Assembly: GCF_901709675.1 (NCBI RefSeq) | Contig: NC_051098.1 | Coordinates: forward strand, 6,943,000-7,006,999 | From: Syngnathus acus | Taxonomy: Eukaryota; Chordata; Actinopteri; Syngnathiformes; Syngnathidae | DNA: 64,000 bases | Direction of reading: 5' to 3' | In this document: one piece after another, positions 49,901-61,100 of the stretch | How positions within the stretch are numbered: position 1 is the stretch's first letter | Layout of the letters: every line of letters starts with the position of its first letter | The notes under the pieces: generated by a model | Databases searched by the model: none | What the model was told of the DNA's origin: nothing | Seen by the model: the letters and a program-made list of their open reading frames with translations, nothing else | Translations under genes and position numbers: made by a program

Positions 49901-52683
49901 CACAATAACACAGAAATTGTTAATAAATGAATAGCACTCGCTAATCTTCATGGCTTTTAGTCTTATGGAGTCATATCGGGAGGGAAATGAAACGTTAAGT
50001 GCTTTGGGTTAACAGTGAAGACATAATCACATACAATTAGATTCTAGATAAGACAGGAAAAAAATAAATAATGGAATCCATTACTGAAGTAGCTCGACAT
50101 GTGATTGATCTTTCTAAATGAGATTTAATCTGATGTTTTTTTCATTCTAAGTGACGTTTTATAATAAAACAAAAAGGAGTGTGATTGGTGTGATAGTGCA
50201 TACATATATGATGCAGGCTGCCAGGTAATCCCCATGAGGCAACCTCTGATGAGAATTTTTTTTGAAAAATGCCACTGGTCAGTATTTGGAATACATACCA
50301 GTCTAGTGGTTGCTAAGCAGAATTTGTAGAGCAAAGTCATTTGTGGCCCCAAAGCTCAATGACATATTGTCAACCACTAGGTCACTGAATGAACACAGCT
50401 GGCAGAAACCTAAAGTCGGGCACAATACACAAAGAAAATGCCTCCAAGGATTTTGACTATGAACCCTGTTACCAAATGTATTTTGGCGTATATATCATTG
50501 AAAGTATGAAAGTAGTATGCTTTCTCAATGATTAGTTGAACACTGTGCCTGCTAGGGCACTAAAAACAAATCTACTTACCTAAACTAAAACTTTTAAATA
50601 TTTAACTCCAGGCACCTTAAATATATTTGATTTGATCTTGTTTAAAATCAATAGTGCTCTGGCTGGGCTATTGGTAAATACCACAAAATCTGTAAAAAGA
50701 TGACTTGTGTGAGAACAGAAAAGTAAAGGACTGAACTCTTAACTCATCTACTGCAACCCATGTGCTTTGGTTATGATTTAAATCATAACTTTCTCTCATA
50801 CACCGTTCATTCATTCGCAGTCTGAACACAGAAAGGTGAACGAATCCATTTCATCAGAAGTCTCCATTACCACAACAAACACCCTTCAAATAGTGTGATT
50901 TATCCGAGGGAGTGACAAGTGCATATTAAGCTTGTTGTAATTCTTAATCAAGTCATAGGAATTCCAATGCTCTTTTATTGAGATGAATTGGAACTGTTAT
51001 AAATAGTGAAAAGTGTGCATAACGAGCCTCCTTTAAGAAATAATCCATGAAAGTTAACAGATATGCTTAAAACTGACTGCTCACACAAGACAGCAATAGA
51101 TACGATGGGCGGAGCTAATATAATCAATAAGAAAAAAAACCACTAATGATGTACCGTAATGAAAATATGAAGATTACTGCCACTCACACTCGCATTTTTT
51201 AACAGTCTGCCATGTAGCAGATAAATCAAGACATTTCACGTAATGTCTCCTCTCCTACCCACGCACGGGCTCATTAGCAAGAATGATGCCAGTCAAAGGG
51301 AAGTGAGGATTCTGTCTTGATGTCTCACATCAGATGATTCCACTCAAAGACAGACAGCCATGAATGAATTCATCCTGACTCGCTGTGAGTGACGTAAGTG
51401 CGCTTTGCCTGAAAAGGGAGGTTTGGATTTACTTCATCATGCCTTGGTCTCCTGATCAATGCACTTAAGTGTCTTACAAATGTGCTAAGTCAGGGGAAAA
51501 GACAGGAGTGTTAGAAACTGAATCTATCGGCATGCAATTAAACTTTTCTACTGCCCTTGGCTCGACCGAAACGAAGGAGGCGATAGAGTTTGCCACTGAC
51601 ACAAAAGTGATGTATTTAAAGCAAATCGCGGAGGACATCCAGACACAAAAGACACAAGCAAGAACCTTCACAGTAAAGAGCAGACATGATGAGTCAATGC
51701 TTGATTAGATCCCAACCAGGAGACATCTGTGTCCGCCCCTAAAGTTCCCAATGATAAATTACAACATTAGATATAAGGTTGCTCTAAATTGTTTTTTTTT
51801 TTTAAGTTTTCATCAGATGAAGCAAAGGACGTCCTGAGATGCGGTACAGAAGACTGCAGCAGAGCACAAGGAACAACAGAGGGTAATCAATACCCAGAAG
51901 CGTGGGAAACTAATGCATGATTAGTCTTTCACTTGACTATCCTGACATGAAAAAAAGTATTGTGGAATTTGCTCAATTTCAGAGCATTAAACAAAAATAT
52001 TAAATATACTTCTTAGATAGGCAACAGAATACAGTCGGAATACAGTTTGAAGTGCTTCATGTCACTCACGGAGAGAAGGCAGGAGTGCAGAATCTACTCA
52101 AAACAAAATGTATGGGGGGAAAAAAAGCCACTTCCGCACAATAAAATAGCAAATTAACAAAAGTCCAAGACTCAAAGTACCAAAACAAACACTTGGAATA
52201 GAATCATGAAAGATCATTACAGCAGATATGACTTGAAAAAAAGGGACAAGGGAAAAACATGAAACAAATCTAAATCCAGTCAAAACCCAATCAACGAAAA
52301 CACGGATCATGTTTTCTTTCCATTCCCACATCTTTTCCTTGGTCAGTCGAGGAAAAATAATATTGCTCAGTATACCGTAACTGCTTTTTTTCTGGCAAGT
52401 ATGAATGACTGAATGTGAAGTGACATAATACAGTGAGTCACAAACAGAGTGAAGGAAACGGAGACAACATGGGATTGGAAATGGCTCTGAGGCAGTAGAA
52501 TCACTTGGCTCAGCCAAGCAGCAGAATTCGGTCAGTGATGATACCCGTTGCACTGTCGCCAAGGCCACTAAATCAGCTGCAGTGAACTGTCTCAGAAAAA
52601 ATATCCTACATATAGATTTCTTTTTTAGCCCCTCAATAAACTGCCCTTCATCATCGTATATTGTAATGAATAGTTGTGAATCT

Positions 52684-53045
52684 GGCGGCTCGGTGGCGCA
52701 CTGGGTAGCACGTCCGCCTCACAGTTAGGAGGGTGCGGGTTCGATTCCACCTCCGGCCCTCCCTGTGTGGAGTTTGCATGTTCTCCCCGGGCCCGCGTGG
52801 GTTTTCTCCGGGCACTCCGGTTTCCTCCCACATCCCAAAAACATGCTTGGTAGGCCGATTGAAGACTCCAAATTGTCCCTAGGTGTGTGTGCGAGTGCAA
52901 ATGGTTGTTTGTCTCTGTGTGCCCTGCAATCGGCTGGCAACCGGTTCAGGGTGTCCCCCGCCTACTGCCCGTTGACCGCTGGGATAGGCTCCAGCACTCC
53001 CGCGACCCCCGTGGGGACTAAGCGGTTCAGAAAATGGATGGATGG
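52684..53045 (+). mobile_element. tRNA-derived SINE with perfect 14-bp target duplication
   Basis: The head has a tRNA-like A box (TGGCGCACTGGGTAGCAC) and B box (GGTTCGATTCC). The body includes GGAGTTTGCATGTTCTCCCC and TTTCCTCCCACATCCCAAAA. The tail is GGATGGATGGAT. The flanks carry the same 14 bp, ATAGTTGTGAATCT (52670-52683 and 53046-53059), so this is a complete and fairly recent insertion. Short open frames inside are not genes. Confidence 0.93.
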
Positions 53046-53837
53046 ATAGTTGTGAATCTAATGCATCCAACATGGCAGCATGGTTGCATCAAGGATTTTA
53101 GCCCAATCACTGCTAATTGTAGTTAATGACCCCCCGGACGCCTGACACAGAGGAGCAGAGTTACTTTCACTGAGCATGGGCTTGAAAGCAGAGTCTGATC
53201 TTTGAGAGGTTATTCATCTGTGCTGCTGTTGCGCTTCTAGCCTGGGAGCCCAAACAAAGCAGCGGTCACCTAATTGGCCCTGACCGGGGCTAACAGGCCC
53301 GTTTGAATCAAGTCATCCACAATAGAAGTGGCAGAGAATTTACACATTACTAGGCACTGTTAGCAACCAATATGCATAAAGCTGACAATGCTCTCTTCGA
53401 GTTTGTTTCAGTGTCAAATGTTAACTCGAAGTAACAGCGCAAACAAAACCAATATGTGAAATAACGTTAACGTTTGAAGTAGAAATGGACAGAGCGATGT
53501 TTTGTTGACACGGAAGTCGCTACGGCTTCTTCTTGTCAATCTAAGCATATCAGAATAATTTGTTTTGATTGAAAGTGTGATGCGTAAACACACAATTCCT
53601 AATTGAATCAATATCTTTAATGCCCATGAAAACATCCGATCAGAACTTTAATCCAAACTCTGATCATATTAAAAAATTGTCTGTGTAAATTTAGTCAGTG
53701 AAATAAATGTGGGATGCTTCTTACTGTCGTCATCCATAAATAAGCATCACAAAGGGTTGTCTGGTTTTTTTTGGTTAATCAAGTCAGGTTTTGGTCCGTA
53801 ATCCCCAGAACCACTGAAGGTTCTCTGTATCATTCCA

Positions 53838-53876
53838 AGAGAGCGAGAGCAAGAGAGAGAGCGAGAGAGAGAGAGC

Positions 53877-53916
<40 letters not shown>
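53838..53916. repeat. GA microsatellite
   Basis: GAGA with GC interruptions, 79 bp. Confidence 0.95.
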
Positions 53917-53917
<1 letters not shown>

Positions 53918-55000
53918 CCTACATAATCCCTTTTTTGCAATAAATGTGCTTAGCTTGTTTAGTGTCAGCAACATCCCGCTGTCATTAATGCTCAACGTCA
54001 TGTCCCCCTCTGCCATATTAAATTATATTACTGTCCCATTTTCATTTTGTCTTCAAATAACCAGCCTATCTGTGGGATTTGTACATTAAGATAAACACAT
54101 GAAATTAATACAAAGATAAGCGACGGTGCGCTATAGTCTTTCATGTGGTTTTATTATCACTGGGCATCTTTTACAGCAGCGCTGTGGACACTAATGAACA
54201 GGAACTGGAAAGCAGACTATAACAAGCCACTTGAGATGGTATACCGAGCCCCAGAGAACCATTAGCCAAAGTTTCCATTTTAAACATGGGCCAAGTGTGG
54301 TGACGTTTTGTAATTTGCTTGCAGGAAGTTGTTTTGGTGTCTTGGGAGTTGCATTCCTTATTCATTGTCTCTGATGGTTCAGTTCTATTTTGGACATTTC
54401 TATGATTCATAAACAGTCTGAGGGAGGTACTTTGCCAGTAACATTTGACAAACAGGTTTGCATGTTGTTCTGTTGGAGGTGGTTATGGCGTGTACAGTAT
54501 CCAGAGGACTTAGCAAGGATGCTATGCACCGTCAATGTGGATGCTGGTGAAATATTCTTGAGGATAAATGAGTGATAGAGTTTTACTTTACATGTAAAAG
54601 GTTCTTTATGGCATGTGCATTTGCCACCCCGTTAAATAAACAGACCAACCAATCAACAAACATCATTTATCTGGGAGAAAAAAACAACAGCTGAATTTAT
54701 ACAGATTTGCGAATGGAAAGTTCTGACAGAGCATGTAATAGTCTTGCTGCCAAAAAAAAATTGCTCACTGACTTTCCCTTTTTGATCAGTGTAAGCGACA
54801 CATATCGAGTGCCCTGAGTAAGCCCCAGGGAGGTTTAATGTTAAGCCCAAACAGGTCATATAAGAGGCATCTCAGCTTCTGCCTATCTCTGTCAGACCCA
54901 CTGGAGGAAATCTAATTTGTTTAATAGCCTGCCGCTTTGACGCCAAGCGTTTGGGTGCGAGGAAACAGAAGGTAGCGATGATGAAAGCTTTGAGGGAGAC

Positions 55001-55006
55001 CGAGAG

Positions 55007-55056
<50 letters not shown>
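55001..55056. repeat. GA microsatellite
   Basis: About 24 AG units. Arg-Glu or Ser-Leu repeat frames here are artefacts of the repeat. Confidence 0.95.
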
Positions 55057-55058
<2 letters not shown>

Positions 55059-56921
55059 AACACACTCTTCTCACATTCACTGATGAGTTGTGATTTCCAA
55101 AGTCAAGATCTGTGTCAGCCATCTGGTGACAAAGAACTGCACAGAATTATGCCAGCCTTCTATATTCTGTTTTCCATAATTTAAGCTTGGGTGCTGTCTG
55201 CGTTAATGAATGTTACAGCTTCATAGATTCATATTTAATTGTCTGGTTTCTCAAACCTGACCATTCCTCAGACATATTTTTTTCATAAGAAAACCAGTTT
55301 TTACAATTATGGAGTGTAGACATTGCTTTGTGTGAAGTATGAAAGATTTCAAGCTGACAGTCCATTTGGGAATAAATTGAGACGTGATCATCATTACTTT
55401 ACGTTCATTACTTTTCTTTTGGAGGTGTGTCGAGAGAGTTTTCCCATATAACATATATGCCTTAGCTCCAAAAAGGTTGTCAAACTCGATAATTTGAAAG
55501 CACATTCTACAACAGCCCTCCAGTCATATGCTTGTGACATAGCCTACTATGGATGCACAATTTTTAGCGATTATAAAGATGTTGTTGTTTTCACTATAAC
55601 TTCATTCATGAGTTCCCTGCCTTCCTCCATATTGAAAGACCTTAACAGTTATTGAACATCTTAAGTTATTACCATAGAGATAATAAATTCAAATGGATTT
55701 GCTGATCCCCTGACGTTTCATACTGTGCCAACCGCCATTTACATTTTTTTTTTTTCCCTGAGAGCCGCGTTAAGCATATGAGCGTGTAGCTTCGGCTGAG
55801 CTCTTGTATCAAGTTCAGCCAGGAGGTTTGACCGTTAAATATTTATGTATCTGCTTTGGGTTGCTGCCTGGTTGATCCTGACCCCACACCCACGACGCCT
55901 CTCCCTGATAGGTTGAGATGAATGCAGCTAATCAATTTAGCCAGAAGATATAAATCAAATGCGGAAGCGGCGCTCCAATCAACATATGCATTGGCCTCCA
56001 ATGAAATGAAAGTGTATTTTCCATTCAACAAAACATATGCCGGTGATTGCTTTTTACTTTTAAGCACTTCCAGGAGGTGACAGATGACTGCGTTTCTCTC
56101 GAAACGAGTCTCTCAACATTCCTTCTTACCCTTTTGATGTGATGCATAATCAAATAAACGTGGCCGTCTTGGAAAATAAAAAGCAAAAATATTCAAGTCG
56201 ATTTTTGGTTCTCGGTGGGAAAACTGCTTGTTTATTTCAGATGCATGCCATTTCGCCTGATGAAACTATTAATCGTCTTTCATGACCAATATTCCGCTCT
56301 TCGTCCTTTGCCATTATGAAATGCAAATGTTATGTCGCCCTCTTCTTCATGTGGAGATAAATCTGTTGTTGCGCGCGTCACTACAGAGATACTCACGACC
56401 CTGCCACCACTCAAACAATCACACTGTGTTAATTTGCACTTTGCTGACAGCTTCTCCTCAAGTCCTCCGTGACTTGAACATTGAGTTGGAGACATAAAAG
56501 AGCGAGAAGCACATACATGATCATGGTTGTCCTGAAAACACTACAAAGGTTTTTCCTCTTTGGATTAAATGATGATGATGAGACTTCCAGTTCAATTGGT
56601 GAAATGTGTCTTTGTCTGCCTCAGCATGCATATAATCAATCCAACCTAAGAGTAGCACAGAGAGACATCCTTGCCTCCATCAGGGTATCAATCAATGTGC
56701 AGTAGAGGTTCCCCCCCTGCAGTGGCTCAGTGATATTCTTAGAAGCCAATTATTGAGCAAGTGAAGACAGGAAACAAAGGAGGGGCTCCAAATGCACCCA
56801 TTTGCAGCAATATTAGGCCTTCAGCCAGGAAGCAATATGTGGCTAAAAAGAGGATTTTGCTACACTAATTACAGAGAATTTACTGAGACTGCTGAAGAAG
56901 AAAATGCTAAATTTTACAAAC

Positions 56922-57481
56922 TTCCGTAATTTCTGGACTGTAAGCCTCACCCGAATATAAGCCGCACCAGCTAATATTAGGGAGAAATCCTGTTTTGTTC
57001 ATATAGGATATAAACCGCACTGGACTATAAGCCGCAGGTGTGTTAATGTTTAATTTCCACATATAAGAGAATATGCAAATACTATATCATGAAAATCAGG
57101 AAAAATCCATAGATGTGTTAATGTTTAATTTCCTCTCTGCATCCATTGCAGCCTGGTGATCCTGAAAGGGGGATCCTTCCATCTGTGGTCCCTTCTCAAG
57201 GGTTCTCATTTTCCCCTGGTAGGGTTTTTTTGAGTTTTTCCTTGCCCTTTTGGGAGCTTAAGATCAGGGGATGCTTTGAGAATAATTGTCAATTTTTGTC
57301 TATGTGAAGCCCTTTGAGACTGCTTGTGATTTAGGGCTATACAAATAAACTTGACTTGACTTGACACATATAAGAGAGTATGCAAATATTATATCATGAA
57401 AATCAGGAAAAATCCATAGATAAACCGCAGGGTTCAAAGCTTGTGCAAAAACTAGTAGCTTATAGTCCGAAAAATACGGTA
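56922..57481. mobile_element. MITE interrupted by a retroposon
   Basis: The left end TTCCGTAATTTCTGGACTGT and the complement of the right end, TACCGTATTTTTCGGACTAT, are clear inverted repeats. The body has ATAAGCCGCA motifs and an internal tandem duplication whose second copy is split by the retroposon at 57133-57366. Confidence 0.8.
57133..57366 (+). mobile_element. Retroposon fragment with TTGAC tail
   Basis: Ends in GGGCTATACAAATAAACTTG followed by ACTTGACTTGAC repeats, the short-repeat tail typical of fish L2/RTE-type LINE or partner SINE 3' ends. The junctions are TTTCC before and ACATATAAG after, and both are contiguous in the intact copy at 57057. Confidence 0.7.
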
Positions 57482-57485
57482 CATG

Positions 57486-57491
57486 TTTATT
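57486..57491 (-). terminator. Poly(A) signal AATAAA, IGSF5
   Basis: Plus strand TTTATT, about 565 nt below the IGSF5 stop and directly beside the end of a MITE (56922-57481). A weaker ATTAAA lies at 57986-57981, only 70 nt after the stop. Confidence 0.55.
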
Positions 57492-58055
57492 GTTTTTGCT
57501 CACTAATATCAGAATACATTGAGACAATTGGCACATAATTTATGTAATGTCTATTAAAATTGTTGGGATGATTTTTGTGCAATACAAGCATTTACAGTCT
57601 ATCCTCTTGAACATTTGGTTGTACAATTCAAAATTTGAACAAAAATGCTACTCTAATACAAACTTTTGTCCTGGCTAAATCAGTAAAAACAACGAAACAA
57701 GAATAAAGCAATGAACACTGCAAAATCAGCTGCATTTACTAAGAATTGACTCACAAGCAGAAACACTGATGTCATTATTCTCACATGAGATTGTTTTTAT
57801 ATTTTACAGCAACGGTTAACTTATTTCTGCACTTTCTACTCAAATTCAAATGGTACTTAAACCATTCGCAAGAACAGAACAGTTTTTTTGTTGTTATTCC
57901 TTGTCCTGAATAATATACTAAATGGTTGTCAACCAGCATACTGAAACAAATTGTTTTCGCCTTTAGAAGTTCGTCCGTATTTTAATACCTTTCCACTGAG
58001 AAAGTGAATTTACAAAAGGTTTGGTGAGAATATATTTCGCCCACATTAAATGTAT

Positions 58056-58166
58056 TCAAACTGTCGTAACTCTCCGGATGTTCTTAGAGTTGCCCTCCGA
58101 AAGGTCGACTTGGCTGTGATGGTCACTATGTAAAGACAGGCTGCTAGATGTTACAACATCAGGGAC
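58056..58166 (-). CDS. igsf5: IGSF5 last coding exon with PDZ ligand
   Basis: Acceptor CCCTCAG, phase 0. 36 codons, VPDVVTSSSLSLHSDHHSQV to KNIRRVTTV, then TGA at 58058-58056. The -T-T-V end is a class I PDZ-binding motif. Confidence 0.86.
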   Translation of the reverse strand, partial: VPDVVTSSSLSLHSDHHSQVDLSEGNSKNIRRVTTV

Positions 58167-61100
58167 CTGAGGGACACAAAACACAGATTTAATAGAGAAG
58201 AACAGTACAAAACGCAAACTCCCCGTCTTGGTTGGTATTTTGTAAAAGGTTGAGAGCAGCAGTGAGTCGGAGTCTTTTGTATGTCCATCCAGAGAGATCA
58301 GCCCTACTCACTAAATTGGTGGTTTAAGTCTTTCAATGATAGCAGATTTAAAATGAATCTTTTCTGTCTCCCTGAGTTATATTTCTCTAACTTACCTTCT
58401 CAATGCTGACAAAATCCATCTTGCTATGCATTCCTTTGATTAGTTCTTTGTAAACTGCATCTGCAGGGTGGGAGAAAAAGCCATTTAGCCCCATCCAACC
58501 CTCCAGCCGCAGATCAACTACTTGTGGTTTAGGTTTAAAGAACTCCAGCATCATTCATACAACATCCTAAATTTGCCCTGATCTATAGATGTGAGTGATT
58601 TAGTGTAGGTTAATTAGGCCTAGGTTATGTCACTGCTGCTCATGCACTTGGAAGCCAGAACAAATAAAATCTGAACAACCATCATTAATAAAATGTACAC
58701 ATAACATGACACAGTTTCAGTCGTCCAAAAGAGCCAGGCAGTCACATAACTACACACAATGTCAGGGCGACCCCAAACAGAGTTTTAAAACTTGCCTCTT
58801 TTTGTTATTTGATTAAAATGAAGATATTTATTGTTTAATTTGCTATTTTATGTTTTATAGTCCCTTTTTTATTATTTGTACTCTGTCTAAAAGAATATTA
58901 AATCTAAATTTGCTCATCACTTGATCAGTCCTTGAGTGTCTCACTCAAGTAATCATTTGGAGTACTACCAGTACTTCTTCACTTGTCCTTGAGCCTTATC
59001 CTAAGGGAACGGTCGTCTTACTTGAGTAAAATGTTGCCAATTCTAGTTATGTTACTCACCTGTTGCATCCTCACTCATGTATCCCAAGTTGACCCTGCCA
59101 CCTGTAGACTCAACAGGCAAAGTTTGTCCATTGTTCATGCCCTCACACCTGCAATTATCCAAATGCATAAGCAAAAGTCACGTTATAAATAAATAATCTG
59201 CTGTATCTCATACCACAGTTTTAGTACGTACTACCTTGTTCGGCTCATTTAGGGAACAGGAGTGATATTTACTTTTCCGACCCATATTGTGACTCTCGTA
59301 ACAACAAATCTGGCAACTTTGAACTCTTGTGATGGACTAATAATGTTCATTTTAGGAATATCATGATAGGTAACTGATAAAAGATAACAGTGATAATATT
59401 TTCAAGCAGATTCATTTCTACTTGTGAACAGTTTCCTCACAACGCAGAAATTCATTGTGGGCTTTGTATTGTTTTTTTAAGTGCACCGCCAGTAAGGAAC
59501 ATATTTTACAAGACTCAGTCCTCTCCCTTGAAACACTATAAAATGTAGTTCAGCTACGGATGAAAATGCTGACAAATATAAAGCACGCTATATCTGCCTC
59601 TTAAAGAAGCCAAAGACGATCGTGTTTATTTCGTGCAAGCTACTAATTTAAGATCACAATTCATATGATTGAGCAACAATAAAAGTATACCTTCATTTTT
59701 AAGGAAAACATATGAGATCTTACCTTATCGCATCTTGTGTGTTTCTCTCTGAAAGGCAAAGATAATTTTTTTTTGTAGCAGATTTAGTACAAACTAATTT
59801 CCCATTGCATTGACCACAGAACCACTGTGTCATCTCAATGGAGTGACAAACTAGGACTTCTATAACATACACCGACCAGTAATTCTTAATTTTGGATTCT
59901 GCTCTAATAGCCTCCAGTTAGCAGAGTGTTAATGAGTTTTCTAACAAGGCTTCAACATCATATAACAAGGATGTCGACAATGTTAGCCCCATGTGACATA
60001 TAAAACCGTTATTGTTGCAGTGAGAGAAACTGCCTTTGCTGTTATATAACAAATCCCCCCTCGCTCAAATCTCTGAGGGGAACCAGAGCAGCGCCTTGTA
60101 TTTTTTTTACAGTAATTGCAAAGCACACATTACTCTCACATATGGCTCGATTAAAGAGAGCGGCAAAGCACCATCATTGAGATGCAAAACATTGCTCCTG
60201 CATTTCTGCAGCTCACGTTTTTAAGATGTAAGAATCAGAGTCATGGCGAAAGGAACACTCGGTTACAGAATCAGCTGCTGGAGATAATCCTTTAGCCCTG
60301 AACCACAGCCCTGAGTTAGTTACACTGCTTTCCAATCAGTTACAGGGATTACGACAACTTCTAAATGCTTGACTCAAGGCAATTTTTTTTTTTGTTGTGC
60401 TGTAGAAAGACAAGCTTCCTCCACCTTCAATGAGCCCCTCAGACTGGACACTCCAGAGCCATTTCTGCAACACCCCTACTTCTTAGCCACACTACTGTAT
60501 ATACTGCACTATTTCAACTCCCCAGCCTTAAAACGAAGCTTCCTAAATATTGACCACCATGTCTGAGCACATCACAAATCAGATTAGGAGTTGCAGTAAA
60601 ACTGTCACAGTGACTTTAAACATTAGTAATGGGGCTCGTAGCATTTCAGTTGCCAATTACCTTTACAGTACTGTGTACTATTTTGGTTGCAAATTGAATG
60701 GAGTGAATTCTGCATACATATTATATCAAATAACACTACTGTATACAATGCAGAAAGGGAAATTCTGTTCCTTGAAATCCCTCATTCCTGTTCAAGAGTT
60801 CAATACTGTATATTTAATAAAAGCTGTGGAGTTTTTCTGCTACATAATATGCAATATATATTTTTGTTGCCTTTCTGTGCCTTATCCCTGCAATACCTTC
60901 CTCTGTTAAAGAATACGCCACCAATTTATAGGACCTACAATTTATATACTGTATTATATCGCTATATATTGTATCTGTCTCCAAATTGCTCCGGGTTGCA
61001 TCTAGCTCAAAAGTCTCTCGAGTTGTTGGTGTTGATCCTTGGTGATCGCAATCCAACCAACCCTGCAGTCATCCTACATGTCCAAAAATGCTCTTATAAA

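Larger units (their letters stand above)
46420..57470. other. Intergenic region between PCP4 promoter and IGSF5 3' end
   Basis: About 11 kb, expected to hold upstream control of PCP4. It contains a decayed SINE (49790-49900), a young SINE (52684-53045), GA microsatellites (53838-53916, 55001-55056) and a MITE (56922-57481). The repeat-poor stretch 55680-56060 is a candidate for conserved control DNA, untested. No gene recognised. Confidence 0.7.

Noticed and set aside
51469-51708. 79-codon open frame (MSYKCAKSGEKTG...)
   Set aside because: The composition looks plausible, but it lacks family features, a promoter or splice sites.
52684-52760. Possible tRNA gene from the A-box and B-box pattern
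   Set aside because: No cloverleaf closes, and the sequence continues as a full SINE body with a GGAT tail and target duplication.
52625-53073. Short open frames around the SINE
   Set aside because: They are translations of SINE sequence.
53747-55184. Open frames with Ser-Leu or Arg-Glu repeats
   Set aside because: Translations of GA/CT microsatellites.
55867-55880. CCTGGTTGATCCTG, identical to part of the 5' end of 18S rRNA
   Set aside because: The match stops after 14 nt and the surrounding sequence does not resemble rRNA; chance or a short remnant.
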